A stretch of 64,000 nt of DNA from Paenibacillus sp. Soil766 (GCF_001428105.1 NZ_LMSJ01000030.1:1-64000); one strand, 5' to 3'; counted from the first letter of the stretch, positions 21,267 to 30,083 are shown. The notes: generated by a model not told the origin, from the sequence alone. Numbers and translations: made by a program.

Positions 21267-21975
21267 TCAGCATCCCTTCCTCAGTCGTCTTTGGTGAGAA
21301 AGGCTTTTCTGTCACGAACTGCAACGTTTGCAGCAGCGCTGGACCGGTTGGTGTCGTACCCTTCATGTTTATTTTATAGAACATCTTGTCGACATTTGCA
21401 AGCTGATTCGTCCAACCATGATCCATTTCTAGTTCCTGATCACTTGATTTGGTAGATGGGAAATGAAAAACAGCAAGTTCACTCACGCCGCTCCGAGCTC
21501 TTAAACTAAGCAAAAGATCATGAATCGCTTCACGCACAGCGGCAAGCTTCGGCTTCATACTAGCGCTTGCATCTATTAAAAGGGCAACACGTAGAGACGT
21601 GGTTTCACTCATATTATCAATAACTTGCACGACTTCAGCTCGCTTCTCCGGTGGCAATTGCTCTAATTGTGAAATCCCCAATATACTTTGCAGTTCTTTG
21701 CCCACAGCATGCTGGATGGTTGCATTCACCGTTTTCCGGGTCATCATTTGCACCGTATGCGACAGCTGTTCGGAATTAACAATCCGACTCATGCCACCGC
21801 CTGCTGCTGCAATCTCTCGAATCTCTTCTGAGCCAAGCACGCCTAACTCCCCATGATCAATCACACCAATGACATTCACAGCAACACCCTCTGCTTGCGC
21901 TTGTGCCGCTGCTATCACGGGGCTTACGCCAACATTGGAACAACCATCTGTAATTAATAAAATTTGTTTCATCAT
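21250..21975 (-). CDS. VWA-domain protein (YabS-like)
   Basis: About 241 residues from MMKQILLITDG, preceded by GGGAGG. The protein opens with a segment that looks like the C-terminal half of a von Willebrand A domain (LLITDGCSNVG), and a metal-site motif DASAS occurs much later (VALLIDASASMKPKL, about residue 134), followed by VSELAVFHFP and KGTTPTGPALL. Same position as yabS of B. subtilis, upstream of yabT. Function unknown; a metal-dependent protein-binding partner of the kinase is an inference. Confidence 0.8.
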   Translation of the reverse strand: MMKQILLITDGCSNVGVSPVIAAAQAQAEGVAVNVIGVIDHGELGVLGSEEIREIAAAGGGMSRIVNSEQLSHTVQMMTRKTVNATIQHAVGKELQSILGISQLEQLPPEKRAEVVQVIDNMSETTSLRVALLIDASASMKPKLAAVREAIHDLLLSLRARSGVSELAVFHFPSTKSSDQELEMDHGWTNQLANVDKMFYKINMKGTTPTGPALLQTLQFVTEKPFSPKTTEEGMLSDYVV

Positions 21976-22126
21976 GATCTTCTGCCTCCCTGGCCGATAA
22001 GATTCGCTCTCTAGCAGTTTCATCTCCTAGTTTTTCCATTTATGAGAGTGTCTAATCATCTTGCAGGCAGGGATTGAGGGAGGTATTTACTCGACTTTAT
22101 TCTAAATTGCGTCCGTTAAGAAACCA

Positions 22127-22155
22127 AATAAGCAGGAGGCATCCCCCCGCTTATT
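22127..22155 (-). terminator. Terminator after the adhesin gene
   Basis: Thirteen-base arms AATAAGCGGGGGG / CCTCCTGCTTATT on the minus strand with G-U pairs; the following TTGGTTTCTT is a weak T tract. Located 30 bp after the adhesin stop. Confidence 0.55.
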
Positions 22156-22184
22156 CGCAGCGCTGTTTAATCGCTTTAAGTTAG

Positions 22185-25100
22185 CTAGCGTCTCCTCCGA
22201 ACTTTCCTTCCTACCATCAAGCCAACTAGTATGAACGTAAGTCCAGCAAGCTTGACATAGAGATGACTAGACTCACCCGTTACCGGCAATGTTGCAGGCT
22301 CAGCAGCGGGAGGAGTCACTGCACCATGATCAGAAGGTTTAGGTGACGGAACCGTCCCAACCGGTGGTGTAGGCTTAGGAGTCGGTGTGATTGACGGACT
22401 CGGAGTAATACTTGGTGTTGGTGTTGGTGTCGTCGATGGCGGTGGTGTTGGTGTCGTCGATGGTGGCGGCGTTGATGTCGATGATGGCGGCGGTGTTGAT
22501 GTCGATGATGGCGGCGGTGTTGATGTCGATGATGGTGGCGGCGTTGACGTCGATGATGGCGGCGGTGTTGACGTCCTCGCGTTCGTATACGTCACCTTCT
22601 TATTCTCTGCCGATTGTAGTGTGATTGGATGCTCACTTCCGTCTAGCGCATACCCAGTAGGAGCCGTAATCTCCTTAATCACATAGTCCCCAGCTAGCAA
22701 CCCCTGGAAAATGGCTACACCAATTTCATTTGTCGTTTGCGTCTGAATTAAATTCTTCGTTTCGCCTGACTTCCGATAAAGCTCATAAATTGCTCCACGT
22801 AGAAATAATTCTCTATTGGAGACATCAACCTTCTTTACTTCTATGGAACCGCGGACGCCATTGCCTGTGCCTGAACCCGAGGATACACCGACTACAATGT
22901 CTTTAACGATTATTTCCTTGAACGTTGACTCATGCTTCCCGCTGAAGTTCACGGCATTGGAGACCGATTCCTGATCCCGGGCTGCAATCACAGACTGATA
23001 CTCCAGCACAAAGGCTGTCGAGATCAGGCTCTTGAATTTTAAACGGAACGTCTGATTCCCTACTGCATCGGTCTGAATGTCAACGGTGTAGCCAGTACCC
23101 TTTACTAATTCCACATCCTTAGACAAATCACCATTACTGGCCGCCTTCATACTGAACAAATGAAAAGAATCCGAAAGCAATACTTGATTCCTAGATGGCG
23201 TATCGAATATTTCCGCATCTGTTATCTTGGACTGCCCTGGGTTGATGGTAATCTGCCAGTTGATCTTATCACCGTTCTGTGATCCGTTCTTGCTCACGTA
23301 TTCTTCGCCATGAGGGATTGGAACAGTGGCTGTAAGATTGCCAGAAACTTGGGTAATGCCATCAAATAGTTTTGCTATATTCACCACCTGTTTAGTTAGT
23401 AACTGGTTTTCAAAACTTGTTTTAAAATCAATCGTATATGCCTCTGAAATGGGGTCAAGGAATGTAATGATAAGTTTATTCTGAGGCGTAACCTCATAGC
23501 GGTACCGTGCAGAGTCCACCAAATCACCCCGCGAATGGGCCCCGTTAGGAGCGATAACCATTTTATGAATAACTAACGTGTTATCAATCAGGGTCTGACC
23601 CTTCTCCAAATTATCTTCAATTTTGGCTTCGGAAATACGTTTGCCATTGTAGTTAATCCCCACATACCAAGAGAGTTGTTTATTCTCTGCGTTATATGTA
23701 CCACTTTTGAAACCATTATTCATCACATTGCTGGAAGGACTGAACTCCGCTGTGACTTTTGCCGCATGCGTTTCATTTTGGCTAATCCAATCGATTGCAG
23801 CCTGATTAGTAAATACAGTTGCACGACCTAATGGCGTTGCTGCATCCAGGTTGAACGCAGTATCATAAGTAATTTCTACAGGCTGAGAAATCGCCTTGGT
23901 AAAGGATAGGGTGAATCCAAAATCTGCATCAATACTGCTATCTAGTGTGTAGTCTTCTGGATTTGTGAGGATTACATTACCTTTCTTTACTACTAATGAG
24001 TTAGGCAGCAGTCGCAGCCCTTTATTAGAGAAAATATCCGTCACAACGACGTGATCCATGGCCTGGCTGTCACCATTAATGACGATTTTCCACCCGACCT
24101 TCTTCGATTGATAATTGACATCACCTCCCGACTTAACAATCCAAACTTGCGTGTAGGGCTCGGGGACCGTAACGCTGCTATTTCCTCCCGTCCTAACCGT
24201 ATTTGTGAGAACTCCATCCACATATATGGGACCTATTGCTTTCGTTTCATAAATAATTTTATACGCAGAAGAGATGTCTTCAAGAAATTGCAATTTAAAG
24301 CCTGCGCTTCCCCCTTCTGTTTGTAAGGAAACCGTATATTTATCAGCTGGCACTTCGCCAGCGAGTGCAGCAACACCGTCGCTATTGAATGTCACCTTAT
24401 ACACATGTAAGGAATCTCCTACCAGCCGATGAATATCATCAAATAAATCCGTCAGGACAGCCTCTGATTGCGGGATTTCCTCTTCTCCGCCGTTATACAA
24501 GACAGCCCATTGCATGGTCTGAGTTATTGGCGTATACGTTGTCATGTCCTTCACCAGCATTTGCCCACGTGATACACTAACTGTTGAAGAAGCTCGAACA
24601 GGTTGATCCATATTAGTCCCAAAGAAACTGGCTTCATTCTTAAAAGAAGTCTTGAGCTTATCCGTAATAGGTGTTGTATATTGAATACGGTAGGCCGACG
24701 TAATTGGACTATTCGTAAACTGAACGCGAAGAGCTCCACCTACTGTACTCACCGAATAGCTGCCACTATCCAATTCCGCCCCCTGAATGACCGACCCATT
24801 GAGTTGTACGTTTAATTGATACACGGCAACCGTCACAGGAACCGATAATCCCTCAGGAATCGAATCCGTAACAACGGCATCTGGTACAGTATCCAGCTTC
24901 TTGTTCACATCTACCGTCCAATTAATCGATTTCGCATTATAGCTTGCAGGAGCACCAGATTTATTAATCGTTGAACCAACGATAGGCCTGAACTTTATGG
25001 TAAATATTTGATCTCCGCTGCGAATAGGAATGACGATTGTTTGTTCAGTAGTCCCTGTAATTTGGCTCTTGTTAAATTGCGTAAGGAAACTCAACGTTCC

Positions 25101-25514
25101 CTTCAAATTATCATGGCTTTCAATGAATTCGTTAAACGTAATCACCACATGATGGCTATCCTTATCGGCATGGAATTCCCCTACCGTTGAACTGTTATCT
25201 AGGACAAGGTCACCACTTACATGATTGAATAACACAAACTCCTGCGGCAGTGTAAAAGTAAATGTATCTCCGTTATGATAGCCATGACCATTTGGCAAAG
25301 ACCATGTGTAATCCAGCTTCGCCTGGGCATTCTGATCATACACATTCCCCGTAACAACTTGACCGTTACTATCGTATACCGCTAATGTGACACTATCTAG
25401 GATGTTGCCCGATATTTCAGTTGCATTCACTTGGCTAGATAAGGTAATTCCGTATAGGCATTGCATAAACATCAAGAGCGCAATCAGCATGGCCTTCGTT
25501 TGTTTCTTCACCAT
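22185..25514 (-). CDS. Large LPXTG-anchored adhesin with collagen-binding-like repeats
   Basis: 1109 residues. Signal peptide about 1-31 (LLMFMQCLYGITLSSQVNA). A first adhesin domain (about 32-180) is followed by five modules of roughly 130-145 residues, each opening with a hydrophobic-x-W pattern (INWTVDVN, MQWAVLYN, VGWKIVING, LSWYVGIN, INWQITIN), as in Cna/SdrG-type MSCRAMM domains. Then one SpaA/Cna-B domain (GSIEVKKVD to IKEITAPTGYALDG, which may form an isopeptide bond), a spacer of TSTPPPSS repeats, LPVTGES, a membrane helix and RKVRRRR. Predicted to be secreted and linked to peptidoglycan by the adjacent sortase; the ligand is unknown. It has no counterpart in the B. subtilis spoIIE-yabS interval. 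Confidence 0.9.
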   Translation of the reverse strand: MVKKQTKAMLIALLMFMQCLYGITLSSQVNATEISGNILDSVTLAVYDSNGQVVTGNVYDQNAQAKLDYTWSLPNGHGYHNGDTFTFTLPQEFVLFNHVSGDLVLDNSSTVGEFHADKDSHHVVITFNEFIESHDNLKGTLSFLTQFNKSQITGTTEQTIVIPIRSGDQIFTIKFRPIVGSTINKSGAPASYNAKSINWTVDVNKKLDTVPDAVVTDSIPEGLSVPVTVAVYQLNVQLNGSVIQGAELDSGSYSVSTVGGALRVQFTNSPITSAYRIQYTTPITDKLKTSFKNEASFFGTNMDQPVRASSTVSVSRGQMLVKDMTTYTPITQTMQWAVLYNGGEEEIPQSEAVLTDLFDDIHRLVGDSLHVYKVTFNSDGVAALAGEVPADKYTVSLQTEGGSAGFKLQFLEDISSAYKIIYETKAIGPIYVDGVLTNTVRTGGNSSVTVPEPYTQVWIVKSGGDVNYQSKKVGWKIVINGDSQAMDHVVVTDIFSNKGLRLLPNSLVVKKGNVILTNPEDYTLDSSIDADFGFTLSFTKAISQPVEITYDTAFNLDAATPLGRATVFTNQAAIDWISQNETHAAKVTAEFSPSSNVMNNGFKSGTYNAENKQLSWYVGINYNGKRISEAKIEDNLEKGQTLIDNTLVIHKMVIAPNGAHSRGDLVDSARYRYEVTPQNKLIITFLDPISEAYTIDFKTSFENQLLTKQVVNIAKLFDGITQVSGNLTATVPIPHGEEYVSKNGSQNGDKINWQITINPGQSKITDAEIFDTPSRNQVLLSDSFHLFSMKAASNGDLSKDVELVKGTGYTVDIQTDAVGNQTFRLKFKSLISTAFVLEYQSVIAARDQESVSNAVNFSGKHESTFKEIIVKDIVVGVSSGSGTGNGVRGSIEVKKVDVSNRELFLRGAIYELYRKSGETKNLIQTQTTNEIGVAIFQGLLAGDYVIKEITAPTGYALDGSEHPITLQSAENKKVTYTNARTSTPPPSSTSTPPPSSTSTPPPSSTSTPPPSSTSTPPPSTTPTPPPSTTPTPTPSITPSPSITPTPKPTPPVGTVPSPKPSDHGAVTPPAAEPATLPVTGESSHLYVKLAGLTFILVGLMVGRKVRRRR
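22421..22574. repeat. 24-bp tandem repeats (Pro/Thr/Ser wall-spanning region)
   Basis: About 6.4 copies of a 24-bp unit inside the adhesin gene, coding TSTPPPSS (later copies TPTPPPST). Copies differ at wobble positions. Such tracts change length by slippage and set the distance of the adhesin head from the wall. Confidence 0.9.
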
Positions 25515-25576
25515 CTTTGTTTAGACCTCCATTTCAGATATGCGCCTTTCCTTAGGCGAAAAAGTGCTTTAAAGAG

Positions 25577-25599
25577 TTATGATACAAATTGTATCATAA
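25577..25599. promoter_or_regulatory. 23-bp perfect dyad upstream of the adhesin gene
   Basis: Ten-base perfect inverted arms TTATGATACA / TGTATCATAA with a 3-bp centre, 63 bp before the adhesin ATG. On the minus strand it contains TACAAT, a possible -10. It lacks a T tract and GC stem, so an operator is more likely than a terminator. The protein that binds it is unknown. Confidence 0.5.
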
Positions 25600-25668
25600 A
25601 AACCAGAGTAAAATACAGCATGTTTTGAAAATATGTCATTTCCATCCTTTCTATACGTGAACTTCTAA

Positions 25669-26406
25669 CTATTCAACTAATTTCCCTTTCACAATTAAAC
25701 GATGCGTCGGGTCTACCATGGGATCGCAGGTAATTAACGTAATTTCCCGATTACTACCCTTGCTCTGCAGTACCCACACATCCGTTGGTAGAACATATAA
25801 CTTTTCTGCTACGCTGTAGACGAATTTCTGGCTTCCTGTATCTACTTCAATCAAATCACCAGGAACAACTTCATCTAACCGATTAAAATTCTTACCGTAC
25901 GTCAAATTCCGATGCCCAGCAATGGCATAATTGCCTATTGCACCAGCTTTTCCTGTATTTGCAATACTGGCAACTGCGACTTTCATATTATCCATGGTCG
26001 CACCTGATAGAATGGGGAGTTTCAAATCAATTTTATCAATACTCAGAACCCCTTCCATATTCTTAGGTTTTGCGGAGGGAGGCTTCGCTGTCGCCATGAC
26101 CTTCACAGCCGTGTCGCTCACGCTTGGGGGTTTCGCTGATTCAGATACCAACGGCTCACTAACCATTACATTTACATCTGATGAGGAAATCACATCACCC
26201 CCGACAGACGTCGTATTCCAAACACCTACGGCACGCAGTTGCTCGGTTTCCTCCCCAATCAACTGATCCATGGCCTGCATATTCTCTTGCCATTGTTGCA
26301 AAATCTGATGTTGTTGATAACTTTCATATCGATCATTTATCGTGGGATACAGAAACAGGCATGCACCCAGAAGTATGAGCAATATGGCTAACATCCTTCT
26401 GATCAT
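25669..26406 (-). CDS. Class D sortase
   Basis: Cysteine transpeptidase joining LPXTG-type proteins to the cell wall. 245 residues: N-terminal membrane anchor (about 4-22), a linker, then the sortase barrel. Catalytic triad seen as H165 (AGHRN), C227 (LITCDP) and R236 (THRLIVKG). The TLITC-type motif and small size suggest class D. It lies upstream of the LPVTG adhesin on the same strand with a 154-bp gap, so that adhesin is its probable substrate. Start 30 bp after the spoIIE terminator. Confidence 0.92.
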   Translation of the reverse strand: MIRRMLAILLILLGACLFLYPTINDRYESYQQHQILQQWQENMQAMDQLIGEETEQLRAVGVWNTTSVGGDVISSSDVNVMVSEPLVSESAKPPSVSDTAVKVMATAKPPSAKPKNMEGVLSIDKIDLKLPILSGATMDNMKVAVASIANTGKAGAIGNYAIAGHRNLTYGKNFNRLDEVVPGDLIEVDTGSQKFVYSVAEKLYVLPTDVWVLQSKGSNREITLITCDPMVDPTHRLIVKGKLVE

Positions 26407-26435
26407 TCAACTAACCGCCTTTCTTCTACTTCAAA

Positions 26436-26466
26436 AACCGCGCCGGCAAATGAGCCGGCACGGCTT
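26436..26466 (-). terminator. spoIIE terminator
   Basis: GC-rich arms GCCGTGCCGGC / GCCGGCGCGG(T) on the minus strand followed by TTTTTG, between spoIIE and the sortase gene. Confidence 0.85.
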
Positions 26467-26476
26467 ATTAGAACCT

Positions 26477-28984
26477 TTAACTAACTGTTTTCGGACGCTC
26501 CATGCGTGTAATGCCCGGCCAACGGAACGTTGCCCAATCCGGCTGCCTCTTCTCAATACGTGCTACAACAACAGTCATATCATCCTGAATCTCCCCGTGA
26601 TGGTGACGGAAAATACGCTCCAACAAGCAATCCGCGAAGTCCTGCGGCAAAGTGGTATCGATCTCCTGAATCATCCGCTTCATCCACATCTCCTTGTTCA
26701 CAGCATGGCCTGGGGCATCATAGATGCCATCTGTCATCATGACAAGGATATCCCCTGATTGCAAGGGTATGGAGACCAGATCGACATCAATTTCGCTCAA
26801 GATGCCCACCGGCAGATTGTTTGCCGAGATCGGGATAACCTCCGTACCACGCTTGATAAAGCTTGGCGTAGAGCCAATCTTCATAAATGTCGTGTGGGCA
26901 CTGTACATATCAATCAATGCCATATCCACCGTGGCGTACATCTCATCGGATGAACGCAGCATCAACACCGAGTTCAGCGACTTGATCGCGAGCTTCTCGT
27001 CCATCCCCGACTGCAGCAGCTGCTGCAGGATGCTAAGCGCTGTCTCGCTCTCCGCGCGCGCGCGCTCGCCATTGCCCATGCCGTCGCTCAGCGCAACGGC
27101 ATACTTGCCATTGCCCAGCTCCACCGTGGAGTAGCTGTCGCCCGAGAAGAGGTCGCCTCCCTTGGCAGCGCCGGCGACTCCGGTTTCCACCTCGTATTCC
27201 TTGGCGGAGCCGAATACGACCGTGCTGTAGCCCTCGCCGCGCGTGTGCATCTCCTCACGCATCACGGCGACGTTCTCGCCGATGATTTCGCTCAGAAGCG
27301 GCGCGATGATCTTCCGACATTCATCAAATCCTTTCGTATATTGATGGATAATTTCGATTTCGATGTTTCCTTCGTCTAAGGAAATCACATCGATGGTATG
27401 GATAGATAAGCCCAGCTCCTCCAGGGCATTACGAATTTGTTCTTCTTGAAGGAACAACTCCTGTCCTTCTCTCTTGATTTCCTTCGCTAAGTCTTCCATG
27501 ACCTGCGAAACACCTGACAGTTGGTCGGCTACAAGATGCCGGCTATCGATGATCTGTTTTTTCCAATGCCTGTCATTCTTATATAAGCTATATTGCCCTT
27601 TCATCACATCTAGCACTTGTTCCGAACGAATGCACACTTTCTTCCATTCAGGCGGAATCTGCTTCTTCGTCATACTCTCCTTCGTCTCAATTTGGCTCAT
27701 CATATCCGTCATATACGTGTAAGTTTGATAGAATTTCTGATCCCAGCACTGGCTCTTCTTCCAACACGACTCGCACGTCTTCTGAGCGACAGCATTCATG
27801 AAATGTCCGACATCTTCCTCCTTACGACTCACCTCATCTTCGGTCGTCAGCTGTTTGAAGCTGCGCGCCAGCTGGCGGAACACCTCAGAGAATTGCTCCA
27901 CGCGGCCAGCTGTCACATCCCGCACACGCTTCGCATAATCCTGCTGCGACTTCAGATTCTCTTGGGTACCAGGCACATACTTAGCAAGCATGAGAATCAC
28001 ACTGCGCGGTGTCAGGAGGAACAATGCAACGGCCGCAAGAGATTCCCAGGCTGAATTAATCATATCCACACTAGAACCCATATAGAAAGATAGAATAGAC
28101 GAGCCGATCAGCATCCCGAAGGCAACCATTAATCGATTCCCCTCTTTAAGTAGACCTGCGAGCATACCAGAGAAAGCAAGTAAACTCATCTGATAGATCG
28201 CATTGCTATTCGCAAGACTCAGGATCAGCCCTGTAACAACACCAACGGATGCTCCGAACGGCGCTCCTCCTACCAATGCAAACAGTAGTATCAAGTAACG
28301 AGATAGCACATGCTCTACCGTGACAGGACCCACAAGCCAACCCACAGTACCTGTCATGACCGAAGCCAGCAAAATAATTAAACAAATGATCTCCTCATGT
28401 TTCAGATGATAGTTTTTGCGGGTAAGCGTGAATACAGGGATCGCTTGAATGAAAATGAGCGTCAGCACCAAACTCAGCAACGCTTCAACGGTAAGCATCA
28501 TCAACGAGTACCACGTCAAGTTAGACACAACCAACTCCGCAAAGAGCTGCACGAGAAACGTTGAGCTGAACACGAGCAGCGGCGCTAACGAAACGTCTGA
28601 GCGTTCATATTTCTCAAGTGCCTTCTGGATCCCTAAGAAGATAATGATTTCTGTCACCAGATAACCGGTGTTCCCATTCACTGCGAGCAAGCTTCCGGCA
28701 AACGCTGCAATACCCACCCAATGTAAGATATCCTTTCTTGTAAAATAAATGACTGCGACAAACGCTAAAGCAAATGGTGACAACTGTTCCAGAATCATCG
28801 CCCGACCGAGCAAGAAGCCCATGACGATAAGCAGCAACGACCATTTCTTAGCAACAAAAGCTTGAACCCACCGATTCTCCACAGCTGCACCGTGAACGCC
28901 TACTTTTGCTTTCTGCCAAATTCCCGACCATCCGCTTCCCATCACCGCGCCTAAGCTTCGTCTTTGCATATTCTCGAACACCAT
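26477..28984 (-). CDS. spoIIE: Stage II sporulation protein E, PP2C phosphatase
   Basis: Dephosphorylates SpoIIAA and so activates sigma-F in the forespore; also acts at the polar septum with FtsZ. 835 residues. The N-terminal third holds many hydrophobic segments (about residues 50-330), then a central cytoplasmic region with a cysteine pair CESCWKKSQC, and a C-terminal PP2C domain with ALSDGMGNGERARAES and MMTDGIYDAPG plus DDMTVVVARI. A GC-rich block lies inside at about 26,990-27,300. Upstream is a promoter with Spo0A-type spacing. Confidence 0.97.
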   Translation of the reverse strand: MVFENMQRRSLGAVMGSGWSGIWQKAKVGVHGAAVENRWVQAFVAKKWSLLLIVMGFLLGRAMILEQLSPFALAFVAVIYFTRKDILHWVGIAAFAGSLLAVNGNTGYLVTEIIIFLGIQKALEKYERSDVSLAPLLVFSSTFLVQLFAELVVSNLTWYSLMMLTVEALLSLVLTLIFIQAIPVFTLTRKNYHLKHEEIICLIILLASVMTGTVGWLVGPVTVEHVLSRYLILLFALVGGAPFGASVGVVTGLILSLANSNAIYQMSLLAFSGMLAGLLKEGNRLMVAFGMLIGSSILSFYMGSSVDMINSAWESLAAVALFLLTPRSVILMLAKYVPGTQENLKSQQDYAKRVRDVTAGRVEQFSEVFRQLARSFKQLTTEDEVSRKEEDVGHFMNAVAQKTCESCWKKSQCWDQKFYQTYTYMTDMMSQIETKESMTKKQIPPEWKKVCIRSEQVLDVMKGQYSLYKNDRHWKKQIIDSRHLVADQLSGVSQVMEDLAKEIKREGQELFLQEEQIRNALEELGLSIHTIDVISLDEGNIEIEIIHQYTKGFDECRKIIAPLLSEIIGENVAVMREEMHTRGEGYSTVVFGSAKEYEVETGVAGAAKGGDLFSGDSYSTVELGNGKYAVALSDGMGNGERARAESETALSILQQLLQSGMDEKLAIKSLNSVLMLRSSDEMYATVDMALIDMYSAHTTFMKIGSTPSFIKRGTEVIPISANNLPVGILSEIDVDLVSIPLQSGDILVMMTDGIYDAPGHAVNKEMWMKRMIQEIDTTLPQDFADCLLERIFRHHHGEIQDDMTVVVARIEKRQPDWATFRWPGITRMERPKTVS

Positions 28985-29010
28985 CCATTTCTTCCCTTAT
29001 TTGTTACTCT

Positions 29011-29043
29011 AGTATAGATACAATCTAGCAGAAAGTTTGTCAG
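29011..29043 (-). promoter_or_regulatory. spoIIE promoter with 21-bp spacing
   Basis: On the minus strand CTGACA (29038-29043) and TATACT (29011-29016) are 21 bp apart, the unusual spacing known for Spo0A-activated sigma-A promoters of B. subtilis spoIIE. A near Spo0A box, TGACAAA (29036-29042, 6 of 7), overlaps the -35, and another, TGTCGGA (29070-29076), lies 27 bp further upstream. Confidence 0.65.
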
Positions 29044-29133
29044 AATGAGTTGATAGATTCAAAAAAGTTTCCGACATGTCCCGATGTCTTTGTCAACAGG
29101 TCCCAGCCCTTGCCTACTCTAGGTTCCTCATAG

Positions 29134-29147
29134 TGAAAACGTTTCCA
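29134..29147 (+). promoter_or_regulatory. Possible cre (CcpA) site
   Basis: TGAAAACGTTTCCA fits the catabolite-responsive element consensus TGWAANCGNTNWCA well, about 150 bp before spoIIE and outside the promoter proper. Function is unproven. The rest of the 28,985-29,268 gap holds only the spoIIE promoter; no tRNA genes are seen although B. subtilis has some here. Confidence 0.3.
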
Positions 29148-29268
29148 GAAGTCTGATTACCTCGAAACTTCGACCCGCATATGAGGGAGATACCCGTAAC
29201 TCCATGTCGATTGATTTCGGCTGTTTTTGCCGGACTTGTCGCACATCTGTCTTACACGGCAAAGAAAA

Positions 29269-29296
29269 AACCACATCCGCCGGAGCGAATGTGGTT
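29269..29296 (-). terminator. yabR terminator
   Basis: Twelve-base arms AACCACATTCGC / GCGGATGTGGTT (one G-U) with a 4-nt loop, followed by TTTTC on the minus strand. Confidence 0.85.
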
Positions 29297-29311
29297 CATC
29301 ATCTGCATCTA

Positions 29312-29911
29312 TTAGTCTCTTCTTCCGCCTCGGCCACCGCGTTTGGACTCGGTGTTCTTCTTCAAGGACGAAATCCGCTCTTCACTATCTTTGAGGAAAC
29401 GAGATACTTTATCTTCGAACGAAAACGGTCTAGCTCCGCCTTGCTGCTTGTTAAAGCCGCCGCGACCACCACCGCCGCCGCCACGATTGAAGCCACCGCC
29501 GCCACCCGGACGACCGCCACTACCACCTTGACCACCGCTTGGAGGACCACTACGGTCTCCGCCGCTGCTTGGACGACCACCTTGGTAACCGCCACTTGGA
29601 CGATCTCCACTAGGGCGACCTTGATAGCTGCTGCCACCTGTTCGTTCAGGACGAGCTGGTCTTTCCTCAACTGGCTTGTCAATCGTTTGCTTGATCGACA
29701 GTCCGATCTTGCCATCCTTGTCCACGTTAATTACTTTGACCGTTACCTTGTCTTCCAACTTCAAGTGGTCATTAACGTCCTTCACATAATTGTCCGCGAT
29801 CTCCGAAATGTGAACAAGACCGGTAACTCCTTCAGCAAGCTCGACGAATGCTCCAAAGTGAGTAATCCCCGTCACTCTTCCCTCTAACTTGGTGCCAACT
29901 TCAATTGCCAT
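29312..29911 (-). CDS. S1-domain RNA-binding protein with Gly/Arg-rich tail (YabR-like)
   Basis: 199 residues. Residues ~1-75 form a canonical S1 domain (VGTKLEGRVTGITHFGAFVEL, GLVHISEIADNYVKD, VKVINVDKDGKIGLSI). Residues ~85-165 are low complexity, dominated by G, R, P, S and Q. A final helical part, FSFEDKVSRFLKDSEERISSLKKN, ends in SKRGGRGGRRD. B. subtilis YabR, from the same position downstream of divIC, is about 128 residues, so the tail is expanded here. Likely binds RNA or ribosomes; the exact role is not known. Confidence 0.88.
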   Translation of the reverse strand: MAIEVGTKLEGRVTGITHFGAFVELAEGVTGLVHISEIADNYVKDVNDHLKLEDKVTVKVINVDKDGKIGLSIKQTIDKPVEERPARPERTGGSSYQGRPSGDRPSGGYQGGRPSSGGDRSGPPSGGQGGSGGRPGGGGGFNRGGGGGGRGGFNKQQGGARPFSFEDKVSRFLKDSEERISSLKKNTESKRGGRGGRRD

Positions 29912-30021
29912 AAAGTAAAATGTTCCTCCCTTAAAATGTTGAAAACACTGGCTACGCCGATTATAACCGATGCAGAAACCACGGTCAACACGGCATTCGC
30001 CACTTCTTCGTAACGTTTTTT

Positions 30022-30083
30022 ACCACATAAAAAAGTATAAGTTTTCGGTATCCGAAAATTGCTTTGTTATTGGCGATAAAACC
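30022..30083 (-). repeat. Structured hairpin element, copy A
   Basis: 62 nt read on the minus strand between divIC and yabR. Outer stem ATAACAAAG / CTTTTTTAT (one mismatch), inner stem TTTTCGG / CCGAAAA with loop ATA. Single-stranded parts ATCGCCA, ACTTATA and GTGGT are shared with copy B at 37,326. Could be an RNA domain in the yabR leader or divIC 3' end, or a small mobile repeat. Confidence 0.65.

Noticed and set aside
22421-22574. Regular repeats resembling a CRISPR array
   Set aside because: Units are contiguous, in frame and code for TSTPPPSS; there are no spacers and no cas genes.
27050-27068. Alternating CG run inside spoIIE, possible Z-DNA
   Set aside because: Encodes ordinary Arg/Ala residues of the phosphatase domain within a GC-rich patch; no further sign of function.
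29044-29268. tRNA genes expected between spoIIE and yabR
   Set aside because: B. subtilis has tRNA genes near here, but no T-loop GGTTCRA pattern or cloverleaf could be found on either strand.
30041-30058. Inverted repeat read as a divIC terminator
   Set aside because: The short TTTTCGG/CCGAAAA stem is the inner stem of the structured element that recurs near 37.3 kb, and it is not followed directly by a T tract.
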